From: Planctomycetaceae bacterium
GTDB taxonomy: Bacteria > Planctomycetota > Planctomycetia > Planctomycetales > Planctomycetaceae
NCBI GenBank assembly: GCA_019636285.1
Contig: JAHBXV010000002.1
Span: forward strand, 247,296-311,295
DNA length: 64,000 nt
Direction: 5' to 3'
Positions 17,110 through 25,663 of this stretch are shown in pieces; positions within the stretch are counted from its first letter, which is position 1; every line of letters starts with the position of its first letter. Both the position numbers and the translations under genes were made by a program. The notes under the pieces were generated by a model. It saw only the letters and a program-made list of their open reading frames with translations, did not search any database and had not been told where the DNA came from.

Positions 17110-18501
17110 TCAACAGGGGACTTCCCGTTTGGATTCCGCTGCCGCAAGTACCGTCGCGTTTTTCGACAGTTCCGCCATCTCCTCGAGGGCACGCCGCATG
17201 CCGTGCAGCACTGTCTTCGCCTCCTCCGCCGGCATCAGTTCATCGCTTGTCCCCAGCACGAGCGTCAGCCGTCCCTGGTAGCGACTCGCCACCACCGAGA
17301 AGGCGAGCTTTCGGAACAATGGACCGATCGCGTGGACGTCGAGCGCCGAACAGCCGTCGTAGCGAAAGCTGTCCGGGGCAATTTCGCCAATCATCGACAA
17401 ACTACAACGCAATCCTTCCGGCTCCCCGCCCCTTAGCAAGTTTCGCTCGACTCGGCGTTTCAGGGGCGCGAACGGAATCGCGGCAACAATTTGTCGGAAC
17501 GGTCTCATCGATAGCACGGTGGCCGGACTCAAGAGCCCCAGGCATTTCGCCTTATGCAGCTCACGATACTGCTCGTTCAGGCCGGCCAGGATCGCGGAGA
17601 GATCTCCGTCAACAAGTCGCGGTGAACAGAGACGGGCTGGTCCCGACAGATTCGCACACGGCGATTCCGACTGGGCATCGCCGCGCAACAGATGCCGCTG
17701 ATTGACCGTCAGCGTCACCATCGGCCCTGTCTCATCACGGCTCGGCCTGAGTCGCTGTAATGCTGTTGAAAGCGCCGCGAGCACGACGACAGTCAATGTC
17801 GCGGCGTGACGCCGGCCGAACCGCGCGGCTCCATCAATGGTCTCCCGATCAATCGTTTCTCGCGCGATATCCCACTTGCCAGTCGCAGTCTCACAATTCT
17901 TTTGTGAAGCAGATGGCCATAGCGGTCCCGATTCACGGGATTGCCAGAGTCGTCGTAACAGGTCACGTCGTTGCCTGCGGTTGAGTTCAGCCAGCAGCGG
18001 CCCCGAATCGCGGGGTGCCAGATTACTGGCCGGCGGAAGCACGGGCTTCAGGGCAAGTTCGTCATAGAACCGCCGAACAATCTCGCAAACTTTCCCGAAC
18101 GAAAAGCCGTCTCCTGCGACATGGCTCATCTTCAACAGCAGAACGTCGCCCCCATTCCGGACCAGGCGGGCTTGCAAGAGCGGATCGTGTCGGGGATCCA
18201 GTTCGGTCCGTTGAAATTCGTCGATCGCCGCGTCGACATTGATCGTCTCGACAACATCGCAAAAGCTGAGCAGTTCAAGATCGTCTCGGCGTACCCACCG
18301 CGGACGATACCAGCGTTCCTCGAAGCGGCACCCCAGGACCGGTTCGGCATCCATGGCCAAGCGAATCGCGCGCGACAATCGAGCCGCATCGAGCATTCGA
18401 TCAAACCGCGCGACGATCTGTGCCTGCTGCGAATTGATGCCGCGCAGGACGAACTGGGCCAGGTCGCCGGGTGTCGCGGAAAAATGCCGAGGAATCCGCA
18501 C
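17110..18501 (-). CDS. PapA/condensation-like acyltransferase with intact HxxxD
   Basis: 463 residues, the same length as its tandem paralogue. The active-site segment is SHVAGDG (residues 126-132), so the catalytic His127 and structural Asp131 are present; only the first His of the canonical HHxxxDG is Ser. Alignment with the downstream gene is clear at AEPVLGCRFEERWYRPRW. Relatives (PapA-type acyltransferases, WES/DGAT, NRPS condensation domains) esterify hydroxyls or amines with acyl chains from CoA or carrier proteins. It is first in a minus-strand operon with the second acyltransferase and a glycosyltransferase. A promoter is expected in the 216 bases upstream, but I see no clear one. 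Confidence 0.74.
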   Translation of the reverse strand: MRIPRHFSATPGDLAQFVLRGINSQQAQIVARFDRMLDAARLSRAIRLAMDAEPVLGCRFEERWYRPRWVRRDDLELLSFCDVVETINVDAAIDEFQRTELDPRHDPLLQARLVRNGGDVLLLKMSHVAGDGFSFGKVCEIVRRFYDELALKPVLPPASNLAPRDSGPLLAELNRRQRRDLLRRLWQSRESGPLWPSASQKNCETATGKWDIARETIDRETIDGAARFGRRHAATLTVVVLAALSTALQRLRPSRDETGPMVTLTVNQRHLLRGDAQSESPCANLSGPARLCSPRLVDGDLSAILAGLNEQYRELHKAKCLGLLSPATVLSMRPFRQIVAAIPFAPLKRRVERNLLRGGEPEGLRCSLSMIGEIAPDSFRYDGCSALDVHAIGPLFRKLAFSVVASRYQGRLTLVLGTSDELMPAEEAKTVLHGMRRALEEMAELSKNATVLAAAESKREVPC

Positions 18502-18717
18502 GGCGGATGTGTCCTTCCAAACGGTGTCGACAAGCTCTCTCGCCCGGCCGGGACAGTGCCCGGCAAGACGCTGAATTCATCGAACCGCGCCGACAGGGGA
18601 TGACACAACATGAAGCCGATCGGAACATCATCGGTCTGAGTGGACGCAGCCGAATGGCGCGATTGTTTCGGACTTCGCACGATGTTGCGAAATTGACACG
18701 CGCCACCCGCGCGCCGC

Positions 18718-20667
18718 CTACACCATGAAAAACGTCGGCTCGCCGTCGGATGGCATTTCACTCGGCGACAGGCAGGTCGCGATTAGGCGATCGGGGCGAT
18801 CCTGTCCGCAGAAAACGCGGAAAGTCCCGGCTCCGAAGACCGGCGGCCGGAAGCGATTTCCCGAAACCCGAATGCAGTAAAGCGGCAACTCGGTCGCTTC
18901 ATCGACAACCTGCACCACCGGGTCAACCAGATCGCCAAACCGCAGCTCCGGCAGATAGCCCGTCACCTTTCGGCCATCATTGTCCGCCATCGCGACGGTG
19001 ATCGGCCATCCCGGAAACTGGGCCGAATCTCCCTGCGCCACATCGCAGAATCGCGGCCAGCACTCAAAGGTGACCGTCTTCTTTTCTCGATCAAACCGAG
19101 CCAGTCCATAACCGTCCGCCCGTTTCCGTTCATCCGATAGATCTTCGGGATTGGCGTAGGCCATCATCGAGATTCGATTGCCCAGGCCATCGAGGAAGTC
19201 GCCGGTCCAGGGAAGCGGAGAATTCGGAACCGGGTTCGGGCCGGTCTTCTCGTCCAAGGGATGCCACCATCGTGCATAGATCGTGTTCACGAGCGCCGGA
19301 CCCGTGAAGCCGTACGGGCCATCTCCAAAGTCGTCGATGCCGTGTTTCACAACAACAGCCAGGTGCTGATCGCCGCACAAATGCACCGCCCGGGCGCGGC
19401 GAATCAGTTCCAGCGCACGGCGTCGGGGAGTTTGCGGCCAACCGTTGCAGTCGAGGTCGGCCAGCAACCGGTTGTCGATCGTTCCATGAATGTGAACCGC
19501 CCCGCAGAACGCGGTCTGCGACAAGACCGCTTTCATCTGGGCTCCTTCCCAGTCCTGCCCCCAGTCTTCCAGAAACCTTTCCTGACGAGCCCCCAGGAGT
19601 TCCAGTCCAGGCAGATCGATCGAATGGGGATCGTAGCTCGGATCGTTGATGTGGTCGGGCCGCGGTCCCATTTGCGGAATCTTCCCTGCCGGTCCCGTCT
19701 TGAACTTTCGATCTTCGAGTATCGCGAAATCGATTCCGCCCAGGACATACCGCGTGAAATAAACCTTGATGTCGCGGTTCACCGGTTCGGGATCGACCGG
19801 ATCGGGGAGATGCCACGATTGTTGCCGCTGGACCTGGTTCACATACGCGACGGGATAGCGGTACCCGCCATCCGCGTCGCCCGGAATGGTCGATTGCTTG
19901 CCGGACTCGCCCCACACGTTGCCATGACCCACATCGTGATCGTCAGGAATGCAGATCGTCGGCCGATCGCGGATCACGTCGCGGTACTGCAAACCAAACT
20001 CGATCCAGCCCGCAGTATGTTCGGTATGGCGATACGTCTGGTCGCCGCCGAAGAACAACAGGTCGGGATTCTGCTTGCGGAGGTTCTCGACGATTTCCGT
20101 TCGCGGACCGTTCGTCCGGCTGGAATTGCAGGACAGATTCGCAACAGCAATTACGTTCTGATCGACGGGATCGCGACGGATCACTCCTTCGAACATGGCC
20201 GCGGCGCCATGCCGAACCCGGTACGGAACATCATTGCTCCCATCCCAGTTCTCGACCCGAAAGTGGGCATCCCAGCCGGGATACAGGATCTCGCCGCGGG
20301 CCACTTCCTGCCACGAACCGTCCTGCATGATTTCCAGCCGTGCTTCCCGCTCTTCCCCGGGTTTGAGCGGAAACAGTTGCGCGGACATTTTCAGAACCCC
20401 GTTTTGATGCAGGTACATCGCAAAGGCGATCACCTGATCGCGCGGTACATCCATTGCCGGCGGTTCCGTCCCTCGTTGGGATTTTTTCTTACTGTTCGCG
20501 GGCGGCCGCTTGTTCCACCATTCTCCCGTCGTCAGCGATTCCAGATTCGGAAACTCGGGGCCAAACGGCTGGGCTCCCTCCGCCCCGGCGAAGAGTTCCC
20601 CACCAAACGTGAGAGCACCCAGGCCCGCTGCTGTCGCCTTGAGTGCGGTCCGTCGATTCATCTTCAT
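18718..20667 (-). CDS. Exported PhoD-like metallophosphatase
   Basis: 649 residues. The N-terminus carries a twin-arginine motif (NRRTALKAT) and a hydrophobic stretch ending near ELFAGAEG, so Tat export is likely. The metal-site segments are characteristic of alkaline phosphatase D: ANLSCNSSRT, LLFFGGDQTYRH, CIPDDHDVGHGN and AVHLCGDQHLA. PhoD-type enzymes are phosphodiesterases or monoesterases that use Ca/Fe or similar metals. The sulfatase gene upstream on the same strand starts the series and ends 60 bases away, so both may be transcribed together. A role in scavenging phosphate from organic matter is the simplest reading. A link to the lipid locus is not supported. Confidence 0.86.
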   Translation of the reverse strand: MKMNRRTALKATAAGLGALTFGGELFAGAEGAQPFGPEFPNLESLTTGEWWNKRPPANSKKKSQRGTEPPAMDVPRDQVIAFAMYLHQNGVLKMSAQLFPLKPGEEREARLEIMQDGSWQEVARGEILYPGWDAHFRVENWDGSNDVPYRVRHGAAAMFEGVIRRDPVDQNVIAVANLSCNSSRTNGPRTEIVENLRKQNPDLLFFGGDQTYRHTEHTAGWIEFGLQYRDVIRDRPTICIPDDHDVGHGNVWGESGKQSTIPGDADGGYRYPVAYVNQVQRQQSWHLPDPVDPEPVNRDIKVYFTRYVLGGIDFAILEDRKFKTGPAGKIPQMGPRPDHINDPSYDPHSIDLPGLELLGARQERFLEDWGQDWEGAQMKAVLSQTAFCGAVHIHGTIDNRLLADLDCNGWPQTPRRRALELIRRARAVHLCGDQHLAVVVKHGIDDFGDGPYGFTGPALVNTIYARWWHPLDEKTGPNPVPNSPLPWTGDFLDGLGNRISMMAYANPEDLSDERKRADGYGLARFDREKKTVTFECWPRFCDVAQGDSAQFPGWPITVAMADNDGRKVTGYLPELRFGDLVDPVVQVVDEATELPLYCIRVSGNRFRPPVFGAGTFRVFCGQDRPDRLIATCLSPSEMPSDGEPTFFMV

Positions 20668-20727
20668 AATTGATCTTCCGGCACAGCGCGACGTCTCGCG
20701 CGATCATCGTTTGGAATCCGAGCGTTG

Positions 20728-22314
20728 TTATTTTTTAGCCTTAGCCGGCCTTTGCGGCGGTTCGGCTGGAGGCGTCAGCCCGTCATCCGGCTGATCCCAC
20801 AATCTCCATGGATCATCGAGCCGCCGCATTTCCGCCAGCAGCAGCCCCTCCATCTTCTCGCGAATCTCTGCATAACGCGGATCATCCGACAGATCCCGCT
20901 GAATGGTCGCTGGACGATAGCCCGTCATCGCGCGAACAGCTTCGTCGTCATGTTCCACCAGCAACTCTTCGGGGTTGGTGGCTAGATTGAACAACTGCGT
21001 GCGCCGGACCGTTCCGTTCATTCCATCGTACTTGAGGAGCTTCCAATCTCCCGAGCGAACCGATCGCATCCCCGGCTTCGTGCCGCCGTTGTAAACGCCG
21101 TAGAGAACGTCACGAAGTCGGTCCTGCTTCAGTTCCAGAACCGGCCGCATCGATATCCCTTCGTTCGTTGATGGTGCTTCAATTCCAGCGAAGTCACAGA
21201 GCGTCGCCAGCATGTCGAGAAGATAGACGTTCCCGGCGACGCGTTCGCCGCGCGGCAGTCCGGGCCCGCTGACAATGAACGGCACCCGCCACGTGTGCTC
21301 GTACAGATTCTGCTTTCCCTGCAACCCATGACGGCCAATTGCCATGCCATGGTCGGACGTATAAATGATGTAGGTGTTCTCGAGGTCGCCGGTCTCCCGC
21401 AGTTGATCGATCACGCGTCCAATCTGCTGGTCGATGTAGGCACTGCACGCGAACTGGCGTCCGATCTCGTTGCGAATCGTCGCTCCATCACGTCGTTCCC
21501 AGACGCCGCTCACGGCCACTTCATCCCGAACATCCGCATGCCCGTTATTGAATGGGTGCCTGGGCAGCCAATTGATTGGCAGCGGCGGCTGGCGGGAGTC
21601 CAGCGCCGGAGGTGTTGACTCATCGGTGTGGTTCTTCGCCCCATACCGCGTCAGAAACTCCGGCGTTCCATCGCGTTCGTCGTGCGGATGCGAAAACCCG
21701 TAATAAATCAGGAACGGTCGCCGATCGGCTTTCGCCTGGCGTTCCTTCAAGTAGTCCAGCACGCGCTCGGCGTGCCAGGCACTACCCGTCTCGGGCGTGC
21801 CGCCCCGCTTGGTCTCGTCGTGCCTCACTTCAAACTGCCGGTTGGCCGCTTCGTAGCTGTTGCCCTGCTTGCAGGTCCGCATCGTGGCGTAGCCCGCGCG
21901 ACGAAAGACCGCCGGTAGAGTCTGTTCTTCAAGCTTGTCCGGTGCCAGATTCTTCGCCTTGGCCTCAGGAGAGATTGGCAAATGCCAGACGGTCCGGCCC
22001 GACATGATCATGTGACGCGACGGCGTGCAGACCGCGCCCGAAAACGATCCCATATGATACGCCGCATCGACTACAACCCCGTTCGCCGCCAATGCGTCGA
22101 TGTTCGGCGTTTCAAGAATTGACGACCGGTCGTAGACCCGCAGATCAAGCGGCGACTGATCGTCGACCACGATCACGAGAAAATTCGGAGCCGCCCCGGC
22201 CATCACCGCTGGAAGAAGGCAAAGCGCCGGCAGCAACACCGCGAAGCGGATCAATCGCAGGTTCCTGGGCCAGCCGGTTAGTCGATTCTCTGGAAAGCCA
22301 TGATGTCGTGTCAT
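20728..22314 (-). CDS. Exported type I sulfatase
   Basis: 528 residues. A hydrophobic signal segment (FAVLLPALCLLPAVMAGAAP) precedes the catalytic start FLVIVVDDQSP. The formylglycine motif is CTPSR (Cys96-Arg100). Downstream are YTSDHGMAIGRHGLQGK, a metal-site segment, and a C-terminal arylsulfatase subdomain. It should hydrolyse sulfate esters in the periplasm after conversion of Cys96 to formylglycine. The gene is 29 bases downstream of another sulfatase on the same strand and 60 bases upstream of the PhoD-like gene. Planctomycetes carry many such enzymes for sulfated polysaccharides. The substrate cannot be told from the sequence. Confidence 0.91.
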   Translation of the reverse strand: MTRHHGFPENRLTGWPRNLRLIRFAVLLPALCLLPAVMAGAAPNFLVIVVDDQSPLDLRVYDRSSILETPNIDALAANGVVVDAAYHMGSFSGAVCTPSRHMIMSGRTVWHLPISPEAKAKNLAPDKLEEQTLPAVFRRAGYATMRTCKQGNSYEAANRQFEVRHDETKRGGTPETGSAWHAERVLDYLKERQAKADRRPFLIYYGFSHPHDERDGTPEFLTRYGAKNHTDESTPPALDSRQPPLPINWLPRHPFNNGHADVRDEVAVSGVWERRDGATIRNEIGRQFACSAYIDQQIGRVIDQLRETGDLENTYIIYTSDHGMAIGRHGLQGKQNLYEHTWRVPFIVSGPGLPRGERVAGNVYLLDMLATLCDFAGIEAPSTNEGISMRPVLELKQDRLRDVLYGVYNGGTKPGMRSVRSGDWKLLKYDGMNGTVRRTQLFNLATNPEELLVEHDDEAVRAMTGYRPATIQRDLSDDPRYAEIREKMEGLLLAEMRRLDDPWRLWDQPDDGLTPPAEPPQRPAKAKK

Positions 22315-22343
22315 GAAAAAAACCTGGGCAACAGTGTTGATGG

Positions 22344-23930
22344 TCAGGGTTGCGGCAGTCGGAGGGGCATCGGTTCGAAGTCGGTCGGCTCGACCCAGCC
22401 CGCCTTCGGCTTTTCGCCGCGCTGCCAGGCTTCGTGGAAACCGGCACCGTTTGTCGGGCGATATTCGTCGAAGACGTTCCCGCGTCCAAACTGGCGGGGA
22501 TCGCCCTGTTCGCGGAGTTCGGCCTCCATCCGGCCGCGCAACGATGCGATCTGCTCGGCGAACTTCGTGTCACTGGCCAGGTTGCGCGTGCAGTCCGGAT
22601 CGACATTCACGTCGTACAGCTCTTCCTCGGGGCGATAGCCAAAGTTCCATTGCCAGAACGCATCCGAACGATCCTGTCGTCCACGTTGAAGAATCAGTGT
22701 CTTCGTCGGACTGCCGTCGGTGTCCAGGTATCCCGTTTCCGGATTTCCGGCCGGCCAACGCGAGGGTTCATAGTTCTTCAGATACAAAAACTCGGTCGTG
22801 CGAATTCCCCGAATCGGGTAACCCCAGTCATGGGGGCGACCGACGTCAGTCCGCTCTTTACCCAACAGCACATGGTTACGCTCGTCGACGACTCGCCCAG
22901 ACTTTGAACTCTCGAAAATCGGTCGCCAACTGGATCCGGTGATTGCCGCCATGCCGCTTTGCGCGGGATCGATACCAGCCACATCGAGAATGGTGGGTGC
23001 AATGTCGGTGAAGTCCACGAAATCGCTGATCGTGCGACCGCTTCCCTCGATTCCCTTGGGCCAGCGAATCGCCAGCGGGATGTGATTCGAAGCCTCGTAC
23101 GCATAGCCTTTCACACGCGGAAACGGCATGCCGTGGTCGCTCGTCACGATCACGAGTGTATTCTCATCGAGGCCGCGCTCCTTGAGTTCCGCCAGCATTC
23201 GACCGAGGTGCTGGTCGACGTACTCCACTTCGAACGCATAGTCGAGCATGTCATGCCGCACGACCTCATCGTCGGGCCAGTAGTCCGGAACGCGGTCGAT
23301 CTGCGACAGCGATTTCCCAGCCTTGCGCACTCCCGACTGATACTCATAGCCCCGATGAGGCTCGGCGGGACCGCACCAGAAGCACCACGGCTTATCCGCT
23401 GGCGCCTGGTCGAGAAACGCGGCGAAATTGCCGGCGTAGTCGTTATTGGACATGCCGTTTGTCGGCGGAGTCATCTTTTGCGAGTTAAACGGCTTGCCCG
23501 TGATCTGTCGGGCTCGCCCGTCGGCATCATTGGCAATCCCGGGGCCCCAGCCTTTACCCGTGATGCCGACCGTCCAGCCTTGCTCCATGAGCACTTCCGG
23601 CCAACTCTTGAACTTTGGCGGGAAGGCTGCCATGTGATTCCCGGCTTCTTCCAACTGCCATAGATGACGGCCGGTCAGCGTGATCGCCCGTGAGGGGGCG
23701 CACTTGGCCATCGGCGTATAGGCCTGGCGAAACAGCAGCCCTTCGCTCGCCAATTTGTCGAAAGCAGGAGTTTCGACCCAGGGTGTTCCGTAGGCCCCCG
23801 CGTGCAACCCCCAATCGTCGGCCATCACGAACAGAATGTTGGGGACGCTCGACTCTCCCCGCGCCTGCGAATCACTTGCGACGGCTGTCAGAAGCAAGAC
23901 CATCCCGGCTGCCAGGCACGCGCGAAACAT
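22344..23930 (-). CDS. Exported type I sulfatase
   Basis: 528 residues with an N-terminal signal peptide ([23 protein letters not shown]). The metal-binding start is [17 protein letters not shown] and the formylglycine motif is CAPSR (Cys77-Arg81), which keeps the essential Cys, Pro and Arg. [17 protein letters not shown] is the second metal-site region. Late segments such as [12 protein letters not shown] are typical of planctomycete N-sulphoglucosamine-sulphohydrolase-like proteins. It heads a tight pair with the next sulfatase (29-base gap). No dedicated activating enzyme (FGE) is visible in the window. Confidence 0.91.
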   Translation of the reverse strand: MFRACLAAGMVLLLTAVASDSQARGESSVPNILFVMADDWGLHAGAYGTPWVETPAFDKLASEGLLFRQAYTPMAKCAPSRAITLTGRHLWQLEEAGNHMAAFPPKFKSWPEVLMEQGWTVGITGKGWGPGIANDADGRARQITGKPFNSQKMTPPTNGMSNNDYAGNFAAFLDQAPADKPWCFWCGPAEPHRGYEYQSGVRKAGKSLSQIDRVPDYWPDDEVVRHDMLDYAFEVEYVDQHLGRMLAELKERGLDENTLVIVTSDHGMPFPRVKGYAYEASNHIPLAIRWPKGIEGSGRTISDFVDFTDIAPTILDVAGIDPAQSGMAAITGSSWRPIFESSKSGRVVDERNHVLLGKERTDVGRPHDWGYPIRGIRTTEFLYLKNYEPSRWPAGNPETGYLDTDGSPTKTLILQRGRQDRSDAFWQWNFGYRPEEELYDVNVDPDCTRNLASDTKFAEQIASLRGRMEAELREQGDPRQFGRGNVFDEYRPTNGAGFHEAWQRGEKPKAGWVEPTDFEPMPLRLPQP

Positions 23931-24142
23931 GGCGACGACTCATGAGAAGATGTTGGTCGACAGGGGGAATCGTGGCCCGACTCCGCACTGTCCGAGACTA
24001 CCAACATCGCCGCACTTGGAAAACTGGCACGCTATTACTGCGGCGACCGACCTGTCTTGACGGGCAGAGAGGCTCGCGCCGAGCAGGCCAACGAGCCTGC
24101 GGTCAAAGCCTGGAAAGCTGTCAGGACAAAGTGGTCATACCA

Positions 24143-25549
24143 CTACGCCAGGATTTCCTGGAGAACTCGTCCGCGGCTGATAGGAAGCGGGCGGCCCAGC
24201 GGATCATGAATTTCCGTCTCGGGCGCATAGCCGAGACAGTGGAAAATCGTCGCCGTCAGATCGGCGGGCGTCACGAGTCCCGACGCCGGCCACGCGGCCT
24301 GCGCATCGGAGGAACCCAGAACCTGGCCGCCGCGTATTCCGCCGCCGGCCATCGCCACCGAGAACACATGCCCCCAGTGCCCGCGTCCACCGTTTCCATC
24401 CAGCCGAGGCGACCGCCCAAATTCCGAGAGAACCAGGACCAGCGTTTCGTCGAGCCGGCCGGCCTGCTTGAGATCGGTCATCAGAGACGAGAACGCCGCG
24501 TCGAAGGGAGGAACCAGGACCGTCCGCAAACGCTCGGTCTCGATGGCGTGGCTGTCCCAGCACGGCGCGTTCGATGGTTCGTCGGGTCCGCGGAACCAGT
24601 TCACATGGACGAACTCGACACCCGCCTCCACCAGCCGACGGGCCAACAGACAACTCTGGCCAAACTGGCTGTGGCCATACCGGTCGCGCGTGTCGTCCGT
24701 TTCCAGCCGCAAGTCGCAGGCCTGTCGCGAGAGGGGGCTCGACAGAATTTCGAGCGCCTGGTCCCGCTGCATTCCGTAGCGGTCCCACCCGCGCACGCGG
24801 TCTCCTTCTCGCAGACGACCTTCCAACTGGTCAACCAGTGTGCGCCGCGTCCCCAGGCGATCAATCGACAGGTCAGCCGCGAGCCGGAAGTGAGGGATAT
24901 CAAAGTTCGGCGAATTTGGTTCGCACCGCAGCAGCCAGGGATCGGCCCGACCACCCAGAAAACCAGAGTCCTGCCCGGGCCAGACTGAGTTGTCAGTATT
25001 GAAGATGTGATGCGGCAGTCGCACCGCGGGCGGAAGCAGACTGGGGCCGCGATGCAGTTCCTGCAGAACCGCTCCAAACGAGGGCCAGTTGTTCGGCGCG
25101 CCAGGATTGGCATTCTCGACATTGAGCGGCGCATGCGGCACGCCCGTCAAAATCTGGTAGCCGCTCGACGAGTGGGCGTTGTCGTTCGTCGCGACCGCGC
25201 GCAATAGAGCCACGTCATTCATCATCGCGGCGGTGCGCGGCAGCAGTTCGCTGATTTCGATTCCCGGCACCGCGGTCGCCATGGGACCATATTCGCCGCG
25301 AACTTCCCGCGGCGCCAGCGGCTTGGGGTCAAATAGAGAGTGTTGCGGAGCGCCCCCCATCAGGAAGAGCACGATGCACGACTTGGCACGCTGTTCGCGT
25401 CGCACGACCGGACCGGCCGACGCCCGACGATGCCACCCGACCGATCCCAGGACCGTGGAGGCCGCTCCCGCGCGAATCATCGCCCGTCGCGTCATGCCGT
25501 CGCACAATCGGGGGCTGCGATCGTCGATCGAGAACATGGCAGATTCCAT
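24143..25549 (-). CDS. DUF1501 protein with Tat signal
   Basis: About 468 residues from the ATG at 25549 (another at 25537). A longer in-frame start at 25624 exists, but the extra 25 residues are the translation of an inverted repeat, so it is rejected. The twin-arginine motif TRRAMIRAG is followed by a short hydrophobic stretch. The body shows DUF1501 features: SCIVLFLMGGAPQHSLFDPKP, NAHSSSGYQILTG, the ETLVLVLSEFGRSPRLD segment and GHWGHVF. DUF1501 proteins are distant relatives of the alkaline phosphatase/sulfatase superfamily, abundant in planctomycetes, and of unknown function. They usually pair with DUF1549/DUF1553 cytochrome-like proteins, but none is adjacent here. Confidence 0.85.
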   Translation of the reverse strand: MESAMFSIDDRSPRLCDGMTRRAMIRAGAASTVLGSVGWHRRASAGPVVRREQRAKSCIVLFLMGGAPQHSLFDPKPLAPREVRGEYGPMATAVPGIEISELLPRTAAMMNDVALLRAVATNDNAHSSSGYQILTGVPHAPLNVENANPGAPNNWPSFGAVLQELHRGPSLLPPAVRLPHHIFNTDNSVWPGQDSGFLGGRADPWLLRCEPNSPNFDIPHFRLAADLSIDRLGTRRTLVDQLEGRLREGDRVRGWDRYGMQRDQALEILSSPLSRQACDLRLETDDTRDRYGHSQFGQSCLLARRLVEAGVEFVHVNWFRGPDEPSNAPCWDSHAIETERLRTVLVPPFDAAFSSLMTDLKQAGRLDETLVLVLSEFGRSPRLDGNGGRGHWGHVFSVAMAGGGIRGGQVLGSSDAQAAWPASGLVTPADLTATIFHCLGYAPETEIHDPLGRPLPISRGRVLQEILA

Positions 25550-25627
25550 CGTGTGCCACTGGCTCTGCCAGTGCGTTTTCAGTCCTTCATTCACGAAACG
25601 ATGCACTGGCAAAGCCAGTGGCACACA
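25550..25627. repeat. REPIN-like inverted repeat doublet, copy 3
   Basis: The left arm is 25550-25573 and the right arm is 25604-25627. The right arm has one substitution in its loop and a changed last base. The spacer is again 30 nt. It sits between two DUF1501 genes and abuts the start codon of the downstream one. Confidence 0.88.
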
Positions 25628-25663
25628 CCCGAAATCTTCGACATCGACTGTATCGACTGTGTC

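Noticed and set aside
19261..20673. Plus-strand open frame of 470 residues opposite the PhoD-like gene
   Set aside because: Antisense to a gene with conserved metal motifs; no motif of its own.
23690..24988. Plus-strand open frame of 432 residues opposite a sulfatase and DUF1501 gene
   Set aside because: It is Arg/Pro-rich and spans two real genes on the other strand. Explained by GC-rich codon bias.
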